Shown one piece after another: positions 8,838 through 18,205 of a stretch of 64,000 nt of DNA. A program made the translations under genes and the position numbers. How positions within the stretch are numbered: position 1 is the stretch's first letter; each line of letters opens with the position of its first letter. The notes beneath the pieces were generated by a model. That model saw only the letters and a list, made by a program, of their open reading frames with translations. It had not been told where the DNA came from and did no database searches. The DNA is from Paenibacillus_AA sp045062745 (GTDB taxonomy: Bacteria; Bacillota; Bacilli; Paenibacillales; NBRC-103111), in contig NZ_JBJGED010000006.1 of the NCBI RefSeq assembly GCF_045062745.1, positions 1 to 64,000 on the forward strand. Reading direction: 5' to 3'.

Positions 8838-9287
8838 CTATCCTCTGTTCTTGTGCTTGTCCATCAGTTGATCCGGCGTTTCTACGAGTACACCCAATTG
8901 TAAGAAATCTTTCACGTTGTATGTAACGACATGTGCTGGGGTTACCGCCTTCGCATGAGCGGCGAGATAAGCATCGCCAAAGTCGATCCCTTTACGCACA
9001 AAAGAATTAAGAGCTTCTTCCACAACCGCTTTCTCCTCGCAGTCCACTCCTCTTAGATTAATAAAGGATATTAAGGCGTCTCTCACGAAGGCTTTAGGTA
9101 TGCCAAATTGCCTGCCGAGCAGGACAAATACACATTCGTGTATTACAACCGGCGAAATCTTCAAAACAAAACTCCCTGCCTCCGCGTCCTTCACAAGCTT
9201 ACGGGATTGGGGAGAAAACTGTTCATTCGTGCGCAGGACATAAATGATGATATTGGTGTCCAGCCAAATTTCCGTTCTTGTCTCCAA
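8838..9287 (-). CDS. PIN-domain toxin (VapC-like ribonuclease)
   Basis: 149 residues. PIN acidic residues are visible: Asp in IWLDTN (about 10), Glu in VIHEC (about 51), and Asp in DFGDAY (about 103), followed by TYNVKDF. These chelate the metal used to cut RNA. The start is TTG 9287, placed by GGAGG inside the end of the antitoxin gene; only one base separates the antitoxin stop from this start, so the pair is translationally coupled. This is the usual layout of an AbrB/PIN toxin-antitoxin module. Confidence 0.88.
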   Translation of the reverse strand: METRTEIWLDTNIIIYVLRTNEQFSPQSRKLVKDAEAGSFVLKISPVVIHECVFVLLGRQFGIPKAFVRDALISFINLRGVDCEEKAVVEEALNSFVRKGIDFGDAYLAAHAKAVTPAHVVTYNVKDFLQLGVLVETPDQLMDKHKNRG

Positions 9288-9288
9288 C

Positions 9289-9681
9289 TCAATCTCCTCC
9301 GTTGTTGGGCTCCGGCTTCCCTAAGAGTATGGCAGCGCGTTCTTCACGAGCAGAATTTATGTCCAGGACGAAGCTCCCCGCATCCTGCGGTTGGTCGAAC
9401 ATGCCGAACAGTTCGTCAGCGGATAGGAGACGGATCGGTTCGACCCGAATCTCACCATCTTCGGACATTACGAACCGAAGCTGATCGCCTTCCTTAAGAC
9501 CTAGCTGTTTCATGAATTTGGCCGGAACCGTAATTTGCCCTTTACTAGTGATCTTGGCTGTTCCTTCAAGCATATCTGTATGGTTAGCTGCTGCGTTCAT
9601 TTCTGTCATTTCCTTTCCGCGGTTTAATTGGATGAAGTCACGATTATCGGAAGGGGTTGGTCTATCGTTGGGCTTGTTCAT
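9289..9681 (-). CDS. AbrB/MazE-type antitoxin
   Basis: 130 residues. The swapped-hairpin AbrB DNA-binding domain is clear at about 42-85 (AKITSKGQITVPAKFMKQLG), and the C-terminal acidic tail should bind and block the PIN toxin encoded next. ATG 9681 was chosen because GGGAGGTAA lies 4-7 bases before it; the frame extends to 9723 without a better site. The first 40 residues are polar and longer than usual. It is probably autoregulatory with its toxin. Confidence 0.87.
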   Translation of the reverse strand: MNKPNDRPTPSDNRDFIQLNRGKEMTEMNAAANHTDMLEGTAKITSKGQITVPAKFMKQLGLKEGDQLRFVMSEDGEIRVEPIRLLSADELFGMFDQPQDAGSFVLDINSAREERAAILLGKPEPNNGGD

Positions 9682-9811
9682 CGTCTTACCTCCCATTATA
9701 TTCCTTGAATGTGTTTCAATCAAGGTAAAATAAGATTTCCTTACACCTTATTTATTGCCTTACTTAATGTTTATATTCCGATTTCTCAAAGAACGTAAGG
9801 GTTATTGGCAC

Positions 9812-9839
9812 AAAAAAGACCAGAGCGCACGCCCTGGTC
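9812..9839 (-). terminator. Terminator after the KDG kinase/aldolase genes
   Basis: On the minus strand GACCAG pairs with CTGGTC across a GC-rich loop and six T residues follow. It ends the kdgK-kdgA transcript. Confidence 0.85.
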
Positions 9840-9854
9840 CCTCTATCGCTTCCG

Positions 9855-10517
9855 TTACTTCTTCGCCGCACGGTAGGCTTCCATATAACTGGCCGCCTTC
9901 TGCGTCACCAGGTCGTAGTTGCCCGTCTTCACGGCGTCCTGCGTCAAATCGGATCCGATCCCGACCGCCACGGCCCCGGCCTGGATCCATTCACCCAGGT
10001 TCGAGAGGGACACACCACCCGTTGGCATGATGTTCGCTTGCGGCAGCGGGCCTTTAATGGCCTTAATCATCGCCGGGGAGAACAGGTTGCCCGGGAACAG
10101 CTTGACGATATCGACGCCGAGCTCGAGCGCGGTCTGAATCTCCTGGATCGTCATGCAGCCCGGCATGATCGGCACCCGGTACCGGTTGCACAGCTCGACG
10201 GTGCGTGGGTTGAGCGACGGGCCGACGACGAACTCGGCCCCGCTCAGGATGGCGGCACGCGCCGTCTCGGGATCGAGCGCCGTGCCGACGCCGATAATGG
10301 CGAAGCGGCTGTCGTCCTTCGCCGAGCTCGAGTACCGCTTCGCTAGCTCCTCGATGGCGCGAAGCGCGAACGGCACGGTCATCGTCACCTCGATGACCCG
10401 GATCCCTCCGGCGATCGCATGCTCCGCCATGCGGACGACCTCTTCCGGCGTCTCCCCGCGGAGGACGGCGACGACGCCCGCATCCGTGATTTGCTGCAGC
10501 AGTTTGATTTTTTTCAT
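9855..10517 (-). CDS. kdgA: 2-dehydro-3-deoxy-phosphogluconate (KDPG) aldolase
   Basis: 220 residues, typical of the class I KHG/KDPG aldolase family. It splits KDPG into pyruvate and glyceraldehyde-3-phosphate. The Schiff-base lysine is in DIVKLFPG (about 137), Glu of VIEVTM (about 43) fits the catalytic base, and the phosphate loop is MPTGGVSLSN. It follows the KDG kinase gene by 27 bases and shares its terminator, so the two last steps of uronate breakdown are made together. Confidence 0.95.
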   Translation of the reverse strand: MKKIKLLQQITDAGVVAVLRGETPEEVVRMAEHAIAGGIRVIEVTMTVPFALRAIEELAKRYSSSAKDDSRFAIIGVGTALDPETARAAILSGAEFVVGPSLNPRTVELCNRYRVPIMPGCMTIQEIQTALELGVDIVKLFPGNLFSPAMIKAIKGPLPQANIMPTGGVSLSNLGEWIQAGAVAVGIGSDLTQDAVKTGNYDLVTQKAASYMEAYRAAKK

Positions 10518-10544
10518 CGTGTCTTGTTCGCTCCCTTGGTTAGC

Positions 10545-11522
10545 TTAACGTTCGACGTGTGCGGTCTTGTTCAACACCGCCTGCACTTGTGCCCAAGTCG
10601 GCAGCCCTTCCCAGTCGCCTTCCATCTGCACGACCATGCTGCCGATCAGATTGCCCAGCCGTACCGCTTCCGTATGCGTGTAGCCCTTCAGCACCCCGAC
10701 GATGAAGCCGGCGCAGAACCCGTCTCCCGCACCTACGGTATCGACGACCCGCTCCGCCTTGAAGTACGGGACGGCCGACACTTGTCCCTCCTCGACGACG
10801 TAGGTCTCGTCGTCGCCGCCCTTCACGATGGAGACCGCCGACAGCTCGCCGAGCCGGGCGACGATCTCCTCGAAGCTGTCGGTCTCGTACAGCAGCTTGA
10901 GCTCGTCCAACCCGGGCAGGAAGTAGTCCGCCTGCGACGCGAGCTCGAGCAGCACCGGACGCGCTTCCTCAATCGTCCACAGCTTGAGCCGCAGGTTCGG
11001 GTCGAAGCAGACGGTGACACCGTGCTTCTTGGCGATGCGGATCGCTTCGCGTACCGTCTCGCGGCACGACTCGCTGAGCGCGGCGGTGATGCCTGTCATG
11101 TGCAGGATGCGCGCTTGCGCGATGTACGCTTCGTCGAGCTGCTCCGGCCGCATCTGGCTGGCCGCCGAATGGCGGCGATAGTAGTAGACGGAAGACTTGC
11201 CGGAGACGACCTCCCGAATAATGAGTCCCGTAGGCGCATCGGCGGCTAGTACGGCGCGCGAGACGTCGACGCCTTCTCCGCGAATCTGCTTCAAAATATA
11301 TCGGCCTAGCGGATCGCCGCCAAGCTGGCCGAACCAACCGACCGAATGCCCCAACCGGGCGATCCCGATCGCCAGATTGCTCTCCGCACCGGCGAGCGAT
11401 TTCTCGAACTGGGCGGTATATTCGATCCCTTTCGGTCCCGTCGGCATCATGAGTCCCATGGACTCGCCGAAGGTCACTACATCAGGCCGTCCGGCGGCCG
11501 GGACCGGAGACTGCTCTTTCAT
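10545..11522 (-). CDS. kdgK: 2-dehydro-3-deoxygluconate (KDG) kinase, PfkB family
   Basis: 325 residues. PfkB signatures: an N-terminal glycine-rich stretch (AGAESNLAIGIARLG, about 46-60) and the C-terminal DTVGAGDGFCAGF with the catalytic Asp. Together with the adjacent KDPG aldolase it is best read as KDG kinase, giving KDPG. ATG 11522 follows AGGGGGAGCG; the frame runs on to 11741 but that part overlaps the upstream Nudix gene. It lies 23 bases downstream of that Nudix gene. Confidence 0.92.
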   Translation of the reverse strand: MKEQSPVPAAGRPDVVTFGESMGLMMPTGPKGIEYTAQFEKSLAGAESNLAIGIARLGHSVGWFGQLGGDPLGRYILKQIRGEGVDVSRAVLAADAPTGLIIREVVSGKSSVYYYRRHSAASQMRPEQLDEAYIAQARILHMTGITAALSESCRETVREAIRIAKKHGVTVCFDPNLRLKLWTIEEARPVLLELASQADYFLPGLDELKLLYETDSFEEIVARLGELSAVSIVKGGDDETYVVEEGQVSAVPYFKAERVVDTVGAGDGFCAGFIVGVLKGYTHTEAVRLGNLIGSMVVQMEGDWEGLPTWAQVQAVLNKTAHVER

Positions 11523-11545
11523 AAGTCGCTCCCCCTTTTTAACTC

Positions 11546-12007
11546 TCATTCTATCAAAGTCCAGCCGAAGCTGTCGAACCAGTGGCCCTGGACGTAATTG
11601 TCCACCGCTCGCCGTATGTACGGGATCGTATCGGCAGGCAGATCCGTCGTGCGCACCCAGCGGAACTCGGAGCATTTGTGCGGCTCGCAGTTTACCGGCT
11701 CTCCCGGCCAGTCCCGCACCGTCACGAAAAAATCGACCCATTCGCCGGAACCGCTCATCCGGTGCATGATGCCGACGATTTCGACTTGCTCGGGCTGCAG
11801 CTCCACCCCCGCCTCTTCGCGTGCTTCCCGGATCGCGGCTTGTACGACCTGCTCGCCCCCGTCCAGTTTGCCGGCTACGACGCTTAGTTTGCCGTCCTCG
11901 TACCCCGTGTTATGCCGTCTTGCCATCAGCAGTTCTTCGCCCCGAAGAAAGAACAAATGCACGGCGGCGCCCGGCCGGAACCAGTCTTCCCGTTTTGTTG
12001 ATGCCAT
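11546..12007 (-). CDS. Nudix hydrolase
   Basis: 153 residues with the box G-x5-E-x7-REAREEAGV (about 46-68). The start ATG 12007 follows AGGGAGGG. It lies just upstream of kdgK on the same strand with a 23-base gap, so it may be co-transcribed, though no role in sugar breakdown is obvious. The order HKCSEFRWV after the box is usual in this family. Confidence 0.87.
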   Translation of the reverse strand: MASTKREDWFRPGAAVHLFFLRGEELLMARRHNTGYEDGKLSVVAGKLDGGEQVVQAAIREAREEAGVELQPEQVEIVGIMHRMSGSGEWVDFFVTVRDWPGEPVNCEPHKCSEFRWVRTTDLPADTIPYIRRAVDNYVQGHWFDSFGWTLIE

Positions 12008-12132
12008 CGTTGCCCTCCCTGCGGCTTGTTCGGATTCCAATACGTCAATGCTTCTATCCTATCATAATATAGAGGCCGGCCGTATCGATTTTTCGGGAAA
12101 CGCAGAAAAGCGGCGGGCGATGCGGACGACAA

Positions 12133-12678
12133 TTAGAGGTCCGAAGCCCCCGGCCTCCACCCTACCGACTGGCTCCACTGGCTGGCCCGGCGCAAAATCT
12201 CCCACACGACCGGTCCCTTCGCTTCCACATATCGTTCACGTTCCTGCTGGTACAGCGCCATCAGGGCCAACTTCGTCTCTGCGTACTTCTCGCAATCCTC
12301 CGGGCTTTGGCGAAGATAGTCCCGGAATAACAACGCGCTCTGTTCCGGCCAACTCCCCCGCTCCCGCACGTGGATATGGGTTCTGCGGCTCCCCGGTGTT
12401 TCACGGAAATAGCGTTTAGTCAGATCCGGATTGCCTGCCCGATGAACGAAGCCGATTGCCTCCAGCCCAGGCTTGTACGTATGCAAAGGGTCGAGCGAGG
12501 GGACGGAGATTTGTATGTCGATCACTGGCTTTGCGGCTAGTCCCGGCACCGACGTGGACCCGATATGGTCGATCCGGACCGCTGTATCTCCCAGCGCCTC
12601 TCGGATCCTGGATCCAATTTGCCTAAACTCTTCGCTCCATGCGTCCTGGTACGGGACTATGATTATGGGATCTGACAT
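12133..12678 (-). CDS. GrpB/UPF0157 family protein (nucleotidyltransferase fold)
   Basis: 181 residues. The family hallmark HIGSTSVPGLAAKPVIDI is at about 38-55, with the GS and D-x-D-like positions of the nucleotidyltransferase superfamily; RTHIHVRERGS follows. The biochemical role of the family is not established. The start ATG 12678 follows AAAGGAGTG. It is downstream of the lyase-operon terminator, so it probably has its own promoter. Confidence 0.85.
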   Translation of the reverse strand: MSDPIIIVPYQDAWSEEFRQIGSRIREALGDTAVRIDHIGSTSVPGLAAKPVIDIQISVPSLDPLHTYKPGLEAIGFVHRAGNPDLTKRYFRETPGSRRTHIHVRERGSWPEQSALLFRDYLRQSPEDCEKYAETKLALMALYQQERERYVEAKGPVVWEILRRASQWSQSVGWRPGASDL

Positions 12679-12777
12679 TAGGGCACTCCTTTACTCACGT
12701 GGACCTTCCCTGCTCGGTTTTCTCACCTTACCATTCGATTTTTTACACATGAATTCCTTTATGGCTCTAATCCCACG

Positions 12778-12816
12778 CAAAAAGAAAACCCCGTGGAGCA
12801 TGTGGCTCCAGAGGGG
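12778..12816 (-). terminator. Terminator of the lyase/transporter operon
   Basis: On the minus strand CCCC-TCTGGAGC pairs with GCTCCA-CGGGG and TTTTCTTTTT follows. It lies about 140 bases beyond the stop of the last lyase gene and separates the lyase genes from GrpB, Nudix, kdgK and kdgA. Confidence 0.75.
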
Positions 12817-12956
12817 CATGTTCCTTGATCCCTCCGAATTAACGGCAAAATCTGCCGCTATCGGGAGAAATCACATCAAGTCGGCATTAGCGGCAAAAAG
12901 TCGGTTATTTGAGCATAGCAGAGCTGAAAAGAGCTGACGTCCCCCCAACTTCTCCA

Positions 12957-15257
12957 CTAATACGCCTTCGGCACATCCACATGGCGCGTCACGCCGTTGT
13001 CGGTGAAGTACAGGTGCACGCCATGATCCTGATCGTCCATGAAATAGGACACATACCGGCTCTCCGCCGCCCGCATCGGCACGAGCAGCGCCGCGATCCG
13101 ATGCCGCGAGGCGGCTTCGGTGCGGGCCTGCAAATGCCAGTGCAGGTCGAGCCCGGCCAACTCCTCCGGCTTGACGCCGGGAAAACCCTGGTGCGAAGAC
13201 AACGTCATCGCCCCCGTGGAGCTGTAGACGAAGCGGACATCGAGCTTCGCTTTCGAGCCTTCGTAGAGGGCGCGCTGGCCATCAAGCCGGAGCGGCCCGA
13301 GCGTATGCAGCAGCCAGTCAATCTTACCCGCCTGCTCCAGATCCACTTGATCGACGACGACCACGTACGCCGAGTCGAAATAATACAGCTCGCGGATATA
13401 CCGCTGCAGGTAAGGAACCTCCTCCTTGTACGCTGCCGTCGCGTCCATCCGCACATACCGGCAGCCCGCCCGGCGCTCGGCCGTCTCCACGATCCCGTAC
13501 GCCTCCATGTTGAGCGCTTTGTTCAATCCCGCATATTGGCCCTTTCCATCGATCAGGATGGAGTTCTTGGAACGCGTATGCCGCCGCCACTCCGTATGCA
13601 TGGACGTGTTGAAGGCCAAGTAGTGGCCGCTGTGCATCGCGAGCGGTTCACCGTAGGCGTGCAGAACGAAGGCACCTTGGTCGCCGTGGCTATGGCTGAT
13701 CGAGCCGTAGCGGCTCGCCTTGGTGAGCAGCATCACATGGTCGTCCGGGGACTCCATCCGGTCATGGATCGCCACCCACCCGATATCGCGGAACCAGTGA
13801 ATCGGGTCCACGTCGACCGGTGCGACGGCCTCCACCTGCGGATACGCGTACCGGTACACCATCTCGTCGAAGTGGAAGTCCCACCAGCCGTAATTGTAAA
13901 ATTTGCTTTCCGGATCAACATCCGTTCTCTTAATCTGCTCGTAGTACCACTGGTACCAGCCGTTGTCCGTGAGGCCGGCGAACTGCCGGATGTTGAAGGC
14001 CGTCTTCAGAATCGGCGGTTCCCCCAAGTTCGACATATCGCAGAAACTCGCGCGGACAGTGCCGGGAGGGAAGCAGTAGAGCGGGAAGTCTCCGGTACGG
14101 TGGAAAAAAGGGCGCCGAAATAGTTCAATCCCGGCAAATGCCTGAATGAGGTTGATCGCGTCGATGACGTACGCCATCCCGGTCGTCCAGTAAATCGGCC
14201 CTTCCGCCCAACCTCCGTCGCGACCGCCCCAAGGGCTATAGAGGCCCGAAAAATACTCCAGCGCGTAATCCAGCCATTCCCGGGCACGCGGCTCTTCCTC
14301 GTAGAGGGCGATGCAGCATGGCACAAGCACGGAGGAAAGAGACCGTACGGCATGGCTGTCGTATGGCACGTGATGAATTTTGGAGCGTTCGATCACATGG
14401 AACGCCACCTGCTCCGTGCGGCGAAGCAGCTGCCGGCGCACGAGCGTGCGCTCGTCCTTGCTCAGCTCGCCATGCAGCCAGTCGTAGCCCCAGGCGAGCG
14501 CGCCGGCTACCCGGAAGGCCGCCTCGTCGTTGTAATCGCGAGCCGTCGGGCCTTCCGTGTCCCAAGCGGCGGCGTGCAGCAGCCATTGCTTGGCCAGCGC
14601 CAGCAGCCGTTCATCCTGCAGCACGACGCCGGCCACGCTTAAGTGCCGGATCGCATACAGCAGCTCCTGGCAGTCCATGTACATCTGGCGCCACAGCTTG
14701 GGCACGCGCTTGTGCTCGGGATACGGAGCGGGCTCCGCGATCAGCGGACGCTCCGTCCAGGGCAGCACCGACTTCTCGTAGAAGTCGGCCCACCCGCAGT
14801 GGGCGCGGTCGCGCTCGACCTCCGCGCGGAACGCCGGCAGCCGCTCGGCGGGCAGCCATAGGCGCGGATGCGCGAGCGGCGTCGAGGCGTACCGCGTCGC
14901 GCGGGACGGGAGCGGCGTCTCGGGCAAGCCCGCCGGCACGGTGAAGGCGCGGGCCCGGCTCCACGCCGAGCGCACATCGCCTGCGGCGGACGGCTCGAGC
15001 AGGGCGTACCGCCACCAGTACGTGCCGGGTGCGAGCGGCCGGTCCGGCGTGTAAAAATTGTAGTCGATCCCCTCGACGGTGATCGTATCCGCCGCCTCAA
15101 AATCCGCCTGCGACGAGATCTGCAGGACGTAGCGATCGTGGTCCAGCTGAGCCGGAATCCACGTGAACCGGGGCGGATTCTCGGCCAACTCCGTCGTTTC
15201 GTCCGGTTGGTACTGCACGGTCAACAAGCCGCTCTGGGGCTCGAACAAAGCTTTCAC
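12957..15257 (-). CDS. Heparinase II/III-fold exolyase, DUF4962 type (PL15-like)
   Basis: About 766 residues, close to the 776 of the exo-alginate lyase Atu3025. Order: an N-terminal Ig-like DUF4962 region (1-120), an (alpha/alpha) toroid (about 130-440) with candidate catalytic His in HHVPYDSH (about 300) and Tyr in IYWTTGMAY (about 355), then a heparinase II/III beta-sandwich with HSHGDQGAFVLHAYG (about 510). There is no signal peptide, so it should act in the cytoplasm on imported oligosaccharides, releasing unsaturated uronate from chain ends. GTG 15257 is preferred because GAGGGGAG lies nine bases before it; ATG 15266 touches that site. It lies 20 bases after the second lyase gene. PL15 also has heparin-type members, so alginate is inferred. 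Confidence 0.8.
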   Translation of the reverse strand: MKALFEPQSGLLTVQYQPDETTELAENPPRFTWIPAQLDHDRYVLQISSQADFEAADTITVEGIDYNFYTPDRPLAPGTYWWRYALLEPSAAGDVRSAWSRARAFTVPAGLPETPLPSRATRYASTPLAHPRLWLPAERLPAFRAEVERDRAHCGWADFYEKSVLPWTERPLIAEPAPYPEHKRVPKLWRQMYMDCQELLYAIRHLSVAGVVLQDERLLALAKQWLLHAAAWDTEGPTARDYNDEAAFRVAGALAWGYDWLHGELSKDERTLVRRQLLRRTEQVAFHVIERSKIHHVPYDSHAVRSLSSVLVPCCIALYEEEPRAREWLDYALEYFSGLYSPWGGRDGGWAEGPIYWTTGMAYVIDAINLIQAFAGIELFRRPFFHRTGDFPLYCFPPGTVRASFCDMSNLGEPPILKTAFNIRQFAGLTDNGWYQWYYEQIKRTDVDPESKFYNYGWWDFHFDEMVYRYAYPQVEAVAPVDVDPIHWFRDIGWVAIHDRMESPDDHVMLLTKASRYGSISHSHGDQGAFVLHAYGEPLAMHSGHYLAFNTSMHTEWRRHTRSKNSILIDGKGQYAGLNKALNMEAYGIVETAERRAGCRYVRMDATAAYKEEVPYLQRYIRELYYFDSAYVVVVDQVDLEQAGKIDWLLHTLGPLRLDGQRALYEGSKAKLDVRFVYSSTGAMTLSSHQGFPGVKPEELAGLDLHWHLQARTEAASRHRIAALLVPMRAAESRYVSYFMDDQDHGVHLYFTDNGVTRHVDVPKAY

Positions 15258-15277
15258 GACGCCCATCTCCCCTCAAA

Positions 15278-17398
15278 TTATTCTAGACCAGTCACGATGA
15301 GCTCTTCGGCTCCGCCCATTCGCGCAGAGAAGCGTCGGCTCCCCTGCCCGATCTCCACTTCGCCCGAATCGGAACGACTAAGCCGTACCAGGGGAGCGCC
15401 ACTGTCCGCGTAAATGTGGACAAACGTGGCACTCTTTCCCGCTTGCCGGTGCACCAGTCCGCCCATACGCCGGCTCGGGTCGTCCGCCGTCCCCGGCGAA
15501 GTGAACTGGTAGACGGCGCCCCCTTCTCCGCCGCAAGCCAATCCGGTCACCCTTACTTGGCCCCGATCCTTATTCCCGTCTACCGGCAAGAGCAGCTCGT
15601 AGCTGTCGCCTGACGCCAGCCAGCGGGAGACGGCCTGCACATGCGCATAGCCATCGCCCTCCCCGAGTGATTGCGACGCGCACGGCTCCCAATCCTCATT
15701 CGCCGTACCCTCAGCGCCACCAACCCCCAAATGATGCAACCACCAATCTATTGGCTGTGACGCCTCACCTTCAGCAGTTCCGACAGCTTCCACCTGCACC
15801 CAATCCAGCAGCCACTCCGAAGTCAACAATAGATGCCGATCGAGCCGGTATCCCTCATACGCTCTTTCAGACCGGGCCCAGACGTATGCGTAACGCTCCG
15901 TCTCCCGAAAAGCCATACACTCCCCCTCATGGGCAGCCTGGGAGCGGCCTCCGATCGAGATCGTGTTGTGGCTCGCCGTAGAGGCGTACCACTCTTTGCG
16001 CAGCTGAGAGCCGTACGGCACCATACCGAGCTCGGGCGTTACCGCGCCGTCCCGGTGGTCGATCGTGAGGTGCAGCTTGTCGTAATGGCCGTGCGAGCCT
16101 CCGTGAGGACCGAAATCGATCAGCGCCGACAGGGCGCTGTCCGTATGACGCAAAATCGCAAAGCCGCTGTCCGCCAGCAGCCTCGATCCACGCCCCTGCC
16201 CGTGCCCCCGCCTGCGAGCCCCGTCCTCATCGCTAGCCGGCAAAGGCAAGTCCCACTCTCCCGTGCCAAATACAACCGCCTCTAACCCGCTTCGTCTTCC
16301 CTGACCGGGATCGAGCTGGCGATACGTCTCATCTAACAGCGCACCGAACCGACCCGCATCGTCACCCTGCATATGCGCCAAGCCCAGCTCCAGCACCTCG
16401 GCGATCTCCCGCGCGTACGGCTCCCGCTTGTACGGTCCATCGTGCAGCGCCGGCAGTTCGCCTTGGCCGCCCGCCAGGTCGGCCAGCAGCTCGAGCATGC
16501 CCTGCAGGCTCTGGCCTTGCCGCCCCCGCACGGCTTGCAGGTCCACCCCGAACCGAGCGGCCATCTCCGCCGTGATCAGATAGGCCCGCAGCACGAACAC
16601 ATGGTAATACGTGCTGCCCTCGTACTCGAACTGATCGGGCTTCACCCCGATCGACAGGTGATGCGCGAAACCGCCTTCGCCCTCGATCAGCTCCAGCAGC
16701 TTGCCTCGCTCCCCTTGAGCGGCATACACCGCCGCGAGCGCTGCGTTCAGCCAAGCGGTATAGTTGCTCTCCGGCGTGCCCCGGTCATGGATGAGGATGT
16801 GCCGGTATTGGGTCATGCTCGCCTCCAGCATGCTCAGGAACATCTCCCAAGCCTCCCCGGCTGCTCCGGCATCCTCCGCCACACTGAAGTCTACGCCTTC
16901 GTCGCGCACAAGCAAGTAAGCGCGAATCAGCGTCGTCGCCCAGATCGCCTCGGAAAGCGCCTGGTGGAACGCCCGACCTTTCAGCATCCATGCCTGCGCT
17001 TCCGGGTGGATCGGGTACAGCGGGAATCGCTCCGCATAGCGCCCGAGGATCCCTAGAGCTAGCTCCGCATACCCAGATTTACCCGTCCCCGCATACACCG
17101 CCGCCGCTTGCAGCGCATACCGCGCGAGCGACTGGTGCTTGAACACCAGCCAACCGCCGCGATACGGCTCCCCTTCCAGCACGCACCCATGCGGGCAGTG
17201 AAAATGATGCGCATCCGGCTCCATCGGATCGAACCGCAGCTCCGTGTGATGCTCCGGGCACACATATTGGTGCCACCAACCTCCCGGTTCCTCAGGGATG
17301 CGATAGCCGCGCTCCACGAACGTCTCCAGCTCCCGCTCCAGCTGCTCCAGACTCCTCGCGCACCAGCTCCAGCCGCTCGCCTTGTCCCGGATTCTCAT
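15278..17398 (-). CDS. Heparinase II/III-family lyase with N-terminal Cys/His cluster
   Basis: 706 residues, cytoplasmic (no signal peptide). Residues 40-75 hold a Cys/His cluster (VCPEHHTELRF, then HHFHCPHGC) that looks like a zinc knuckle. A helical toroid follows (about 90-370), with SNYTAWLN and YEGSTYYHVF, then the heparinase II/III C-terminal sheet domain with GGSHGHYDKLHLTID (about 435). PL17 oligo-alginate lyases have an Asn-His pair where this protein has Asn-Tyr, so exact family membership is open. ATG 17398 overlaps the stop of the reductase gene (ATGA), implying coupled translation. It probably cleaves the same imported uronate oligosaccharides as its neighbour. Confidence 0.78.
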   Translation of the reverse strand: MRIRDKASGWSWCARSLEQLERELETFVERGYRIPEEPGGWWHQYVCPEHHTELRFDPMEPDAHHFHCPHGCVLEGEPYRGGWLVFKHQSLARYALQAAAVYAGTGKSGYAELALGILGRYAERFPLYPIHPEAQAWMLKGRAFHQALSEAIWATTLIRAYLLVRDEGVDFSVAEDAGAAGEAWEMFLSMLEASMTQYRHILIHDRGTPESNYTAWLNAALAAVYAAQGERGKLLELIEGEGGFAHHLSIGVKPDQFEYEGSTYYHVFVLRAYLITAEMAARFGVDLQAVRGRQGQSLQGMLELLADLAGGQGELPALHDGPYKREPYAREIAEVLELGLAHMQGDDAGRFGALLDETYRQLDPGQGRRSGLEAVVFGTGEWDLPLPASDEDGARRRGHGQGRGSRLLADSGFAILRHTDSALSALIDFGPHGGSHGHYDKLHLTIDHRDGAVTPELGMVPYGSQLRKEWYASTASHNTISIGGRSQAAHEGECMAFRETERYAYVWARSERAYEGYRLDRHLLLTSEWLLDWVQVEAVGTAEGEASQPIDWWLHHLGVGGAEGTANEDWEPCASQSLGEGDGYAHVQAVSRWLASGDSYELLLPVDGNKDRGQVRVTGLACGGEGGAVYQFTSPGTADDPSRRMGGLVHRQAGKSATFVHIYADSGAPLVRLSRSDSGEVEIGQGSRRFSARMGGAEELIVTGLE

Positions 17399-18162
17399 CG
17401 CATGAACATGCCTCCGTTGACTTCGATCGTCTCACCGGTCAAGTAGTCGGACAGTCCCGAGGCGAGGAACAGCACCGTATTCGCCACATCCTGCGGAGTC
17501 CCTTCTCGTCCGAGCGGGATCGTGGCGATCGTCGCCTTGCGGGCCTCATCCGGCGTGAACGTGGCGTGGAAGGCCGTCTGCCCGATGAAGCCCGGCGAGA
17601 CCGAATTGACGTTAATCCCGGCCGCAGCAGCTTCTTTGGCCAAATTTTTCGAATACGCCATAATCGCCCCCTTGCTGGCCGCGTAGATCGAAGCACCCCC
17701 GCCCCCGCCGTTATGTGCCGCGAGTGAGGTGATGTTGACGATTTTCCCAGCCCCCTTCGCCTTCATGCCCGGCAGAACTGCTTTGGTCACGAACACGCAG
17801 CTTTTGAAATTCACGTCCAGCACCTTCGCATAGTGCTCCTCGCTCATGTCGGAGCTCGGCACCCGACCGATCAGATGCCCGGCGTTGTTCACCAGAATGT
17901 CCACCGTGCCGCCCATCCGGCTCTCGATCTCCTTAATCATCGACTCCACGCGAGTCACATCGGTCAAGTCCCCTTGGAACAGCTCCACCTCTCCGCCTGC
18001 CTGACGAATCGTCCGGACCGTCTCCTCGGCCGCTTCCCGATTGCTGTTGTAGTGCACCGCGACCCGTGCCCCGCACGCCGCCAGCGTCACCGCTATTGCC
18101 CGCCCGATCCCCGCGCTTCCGCCCGTTACCAGGGCGGTTTTGCCTTGCAATTCGATTTTCAT
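17395..18162 (-). CDS. Short-chain dehydrogenase/reductase (candidate DEH reductase)
   Basis: 255 residues with the classical SDR motifs: TGGSAGIG (cofactor), NNAG, catalytic Ser in ITSLAAH, YAASK (Tyr-Lys) and PGFIGQT. In alginate users an SDR reduces 4-deoxy-5-hexoseulose uronate (DEH) to KDG; the two lyases on one side and kdgK/kdgA further on fit that step. KduD, acting on 2,5-diketo-3-deoxygluconate, is the main alternative, but no kduI is seen. ATG 18162 follows GAGGAGG; a TTG at 18168 is less likely. Its stop overlaps the next start by four bases. Confidence 0.85.
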   Translation of the reverse strand: MKIELQGKTALVTGGSAGIGRAIAVTLAACGARVAVHYNSNREAAEETVRTIRQAGGEVELFQGDLTDVTRVESMIKEIESRMGGTVDILVNNAGHLIGRVPSSDMSEEHYAKVLDVNFKSCVFVTKAVLPGMKAKGAGKIVNITSLAAHNGGGGGASIYAASKGAIMAYSKNLAKEAAAAGINVNSVSPGFIGQTAFHATFTPDEARKATIATIPLGREGTPQDVANTVLFLASGLSDYLTGETIEVNGGMFMR

Positions 18163-18205
18163 CTCCAACTTCCTCCTCGTCTCGTATGTGGAAAGGCTTA
18201 AGAAA

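Noticed and set aside
9695..9723. Promoter-like pair TTGATT and TATAAT (17-base spacer) before the antitoxin gene
   Set aside because: A start about seven bases on would remove the ribosome site of the antitoxin gene, so its use is doubtful.
12909..14123. 404-codon plus-strand frame opposite the PL15-like gene
   Set aside because: Mirror frame with Arg/His/Val-rich shadow composition and no ribosome site.
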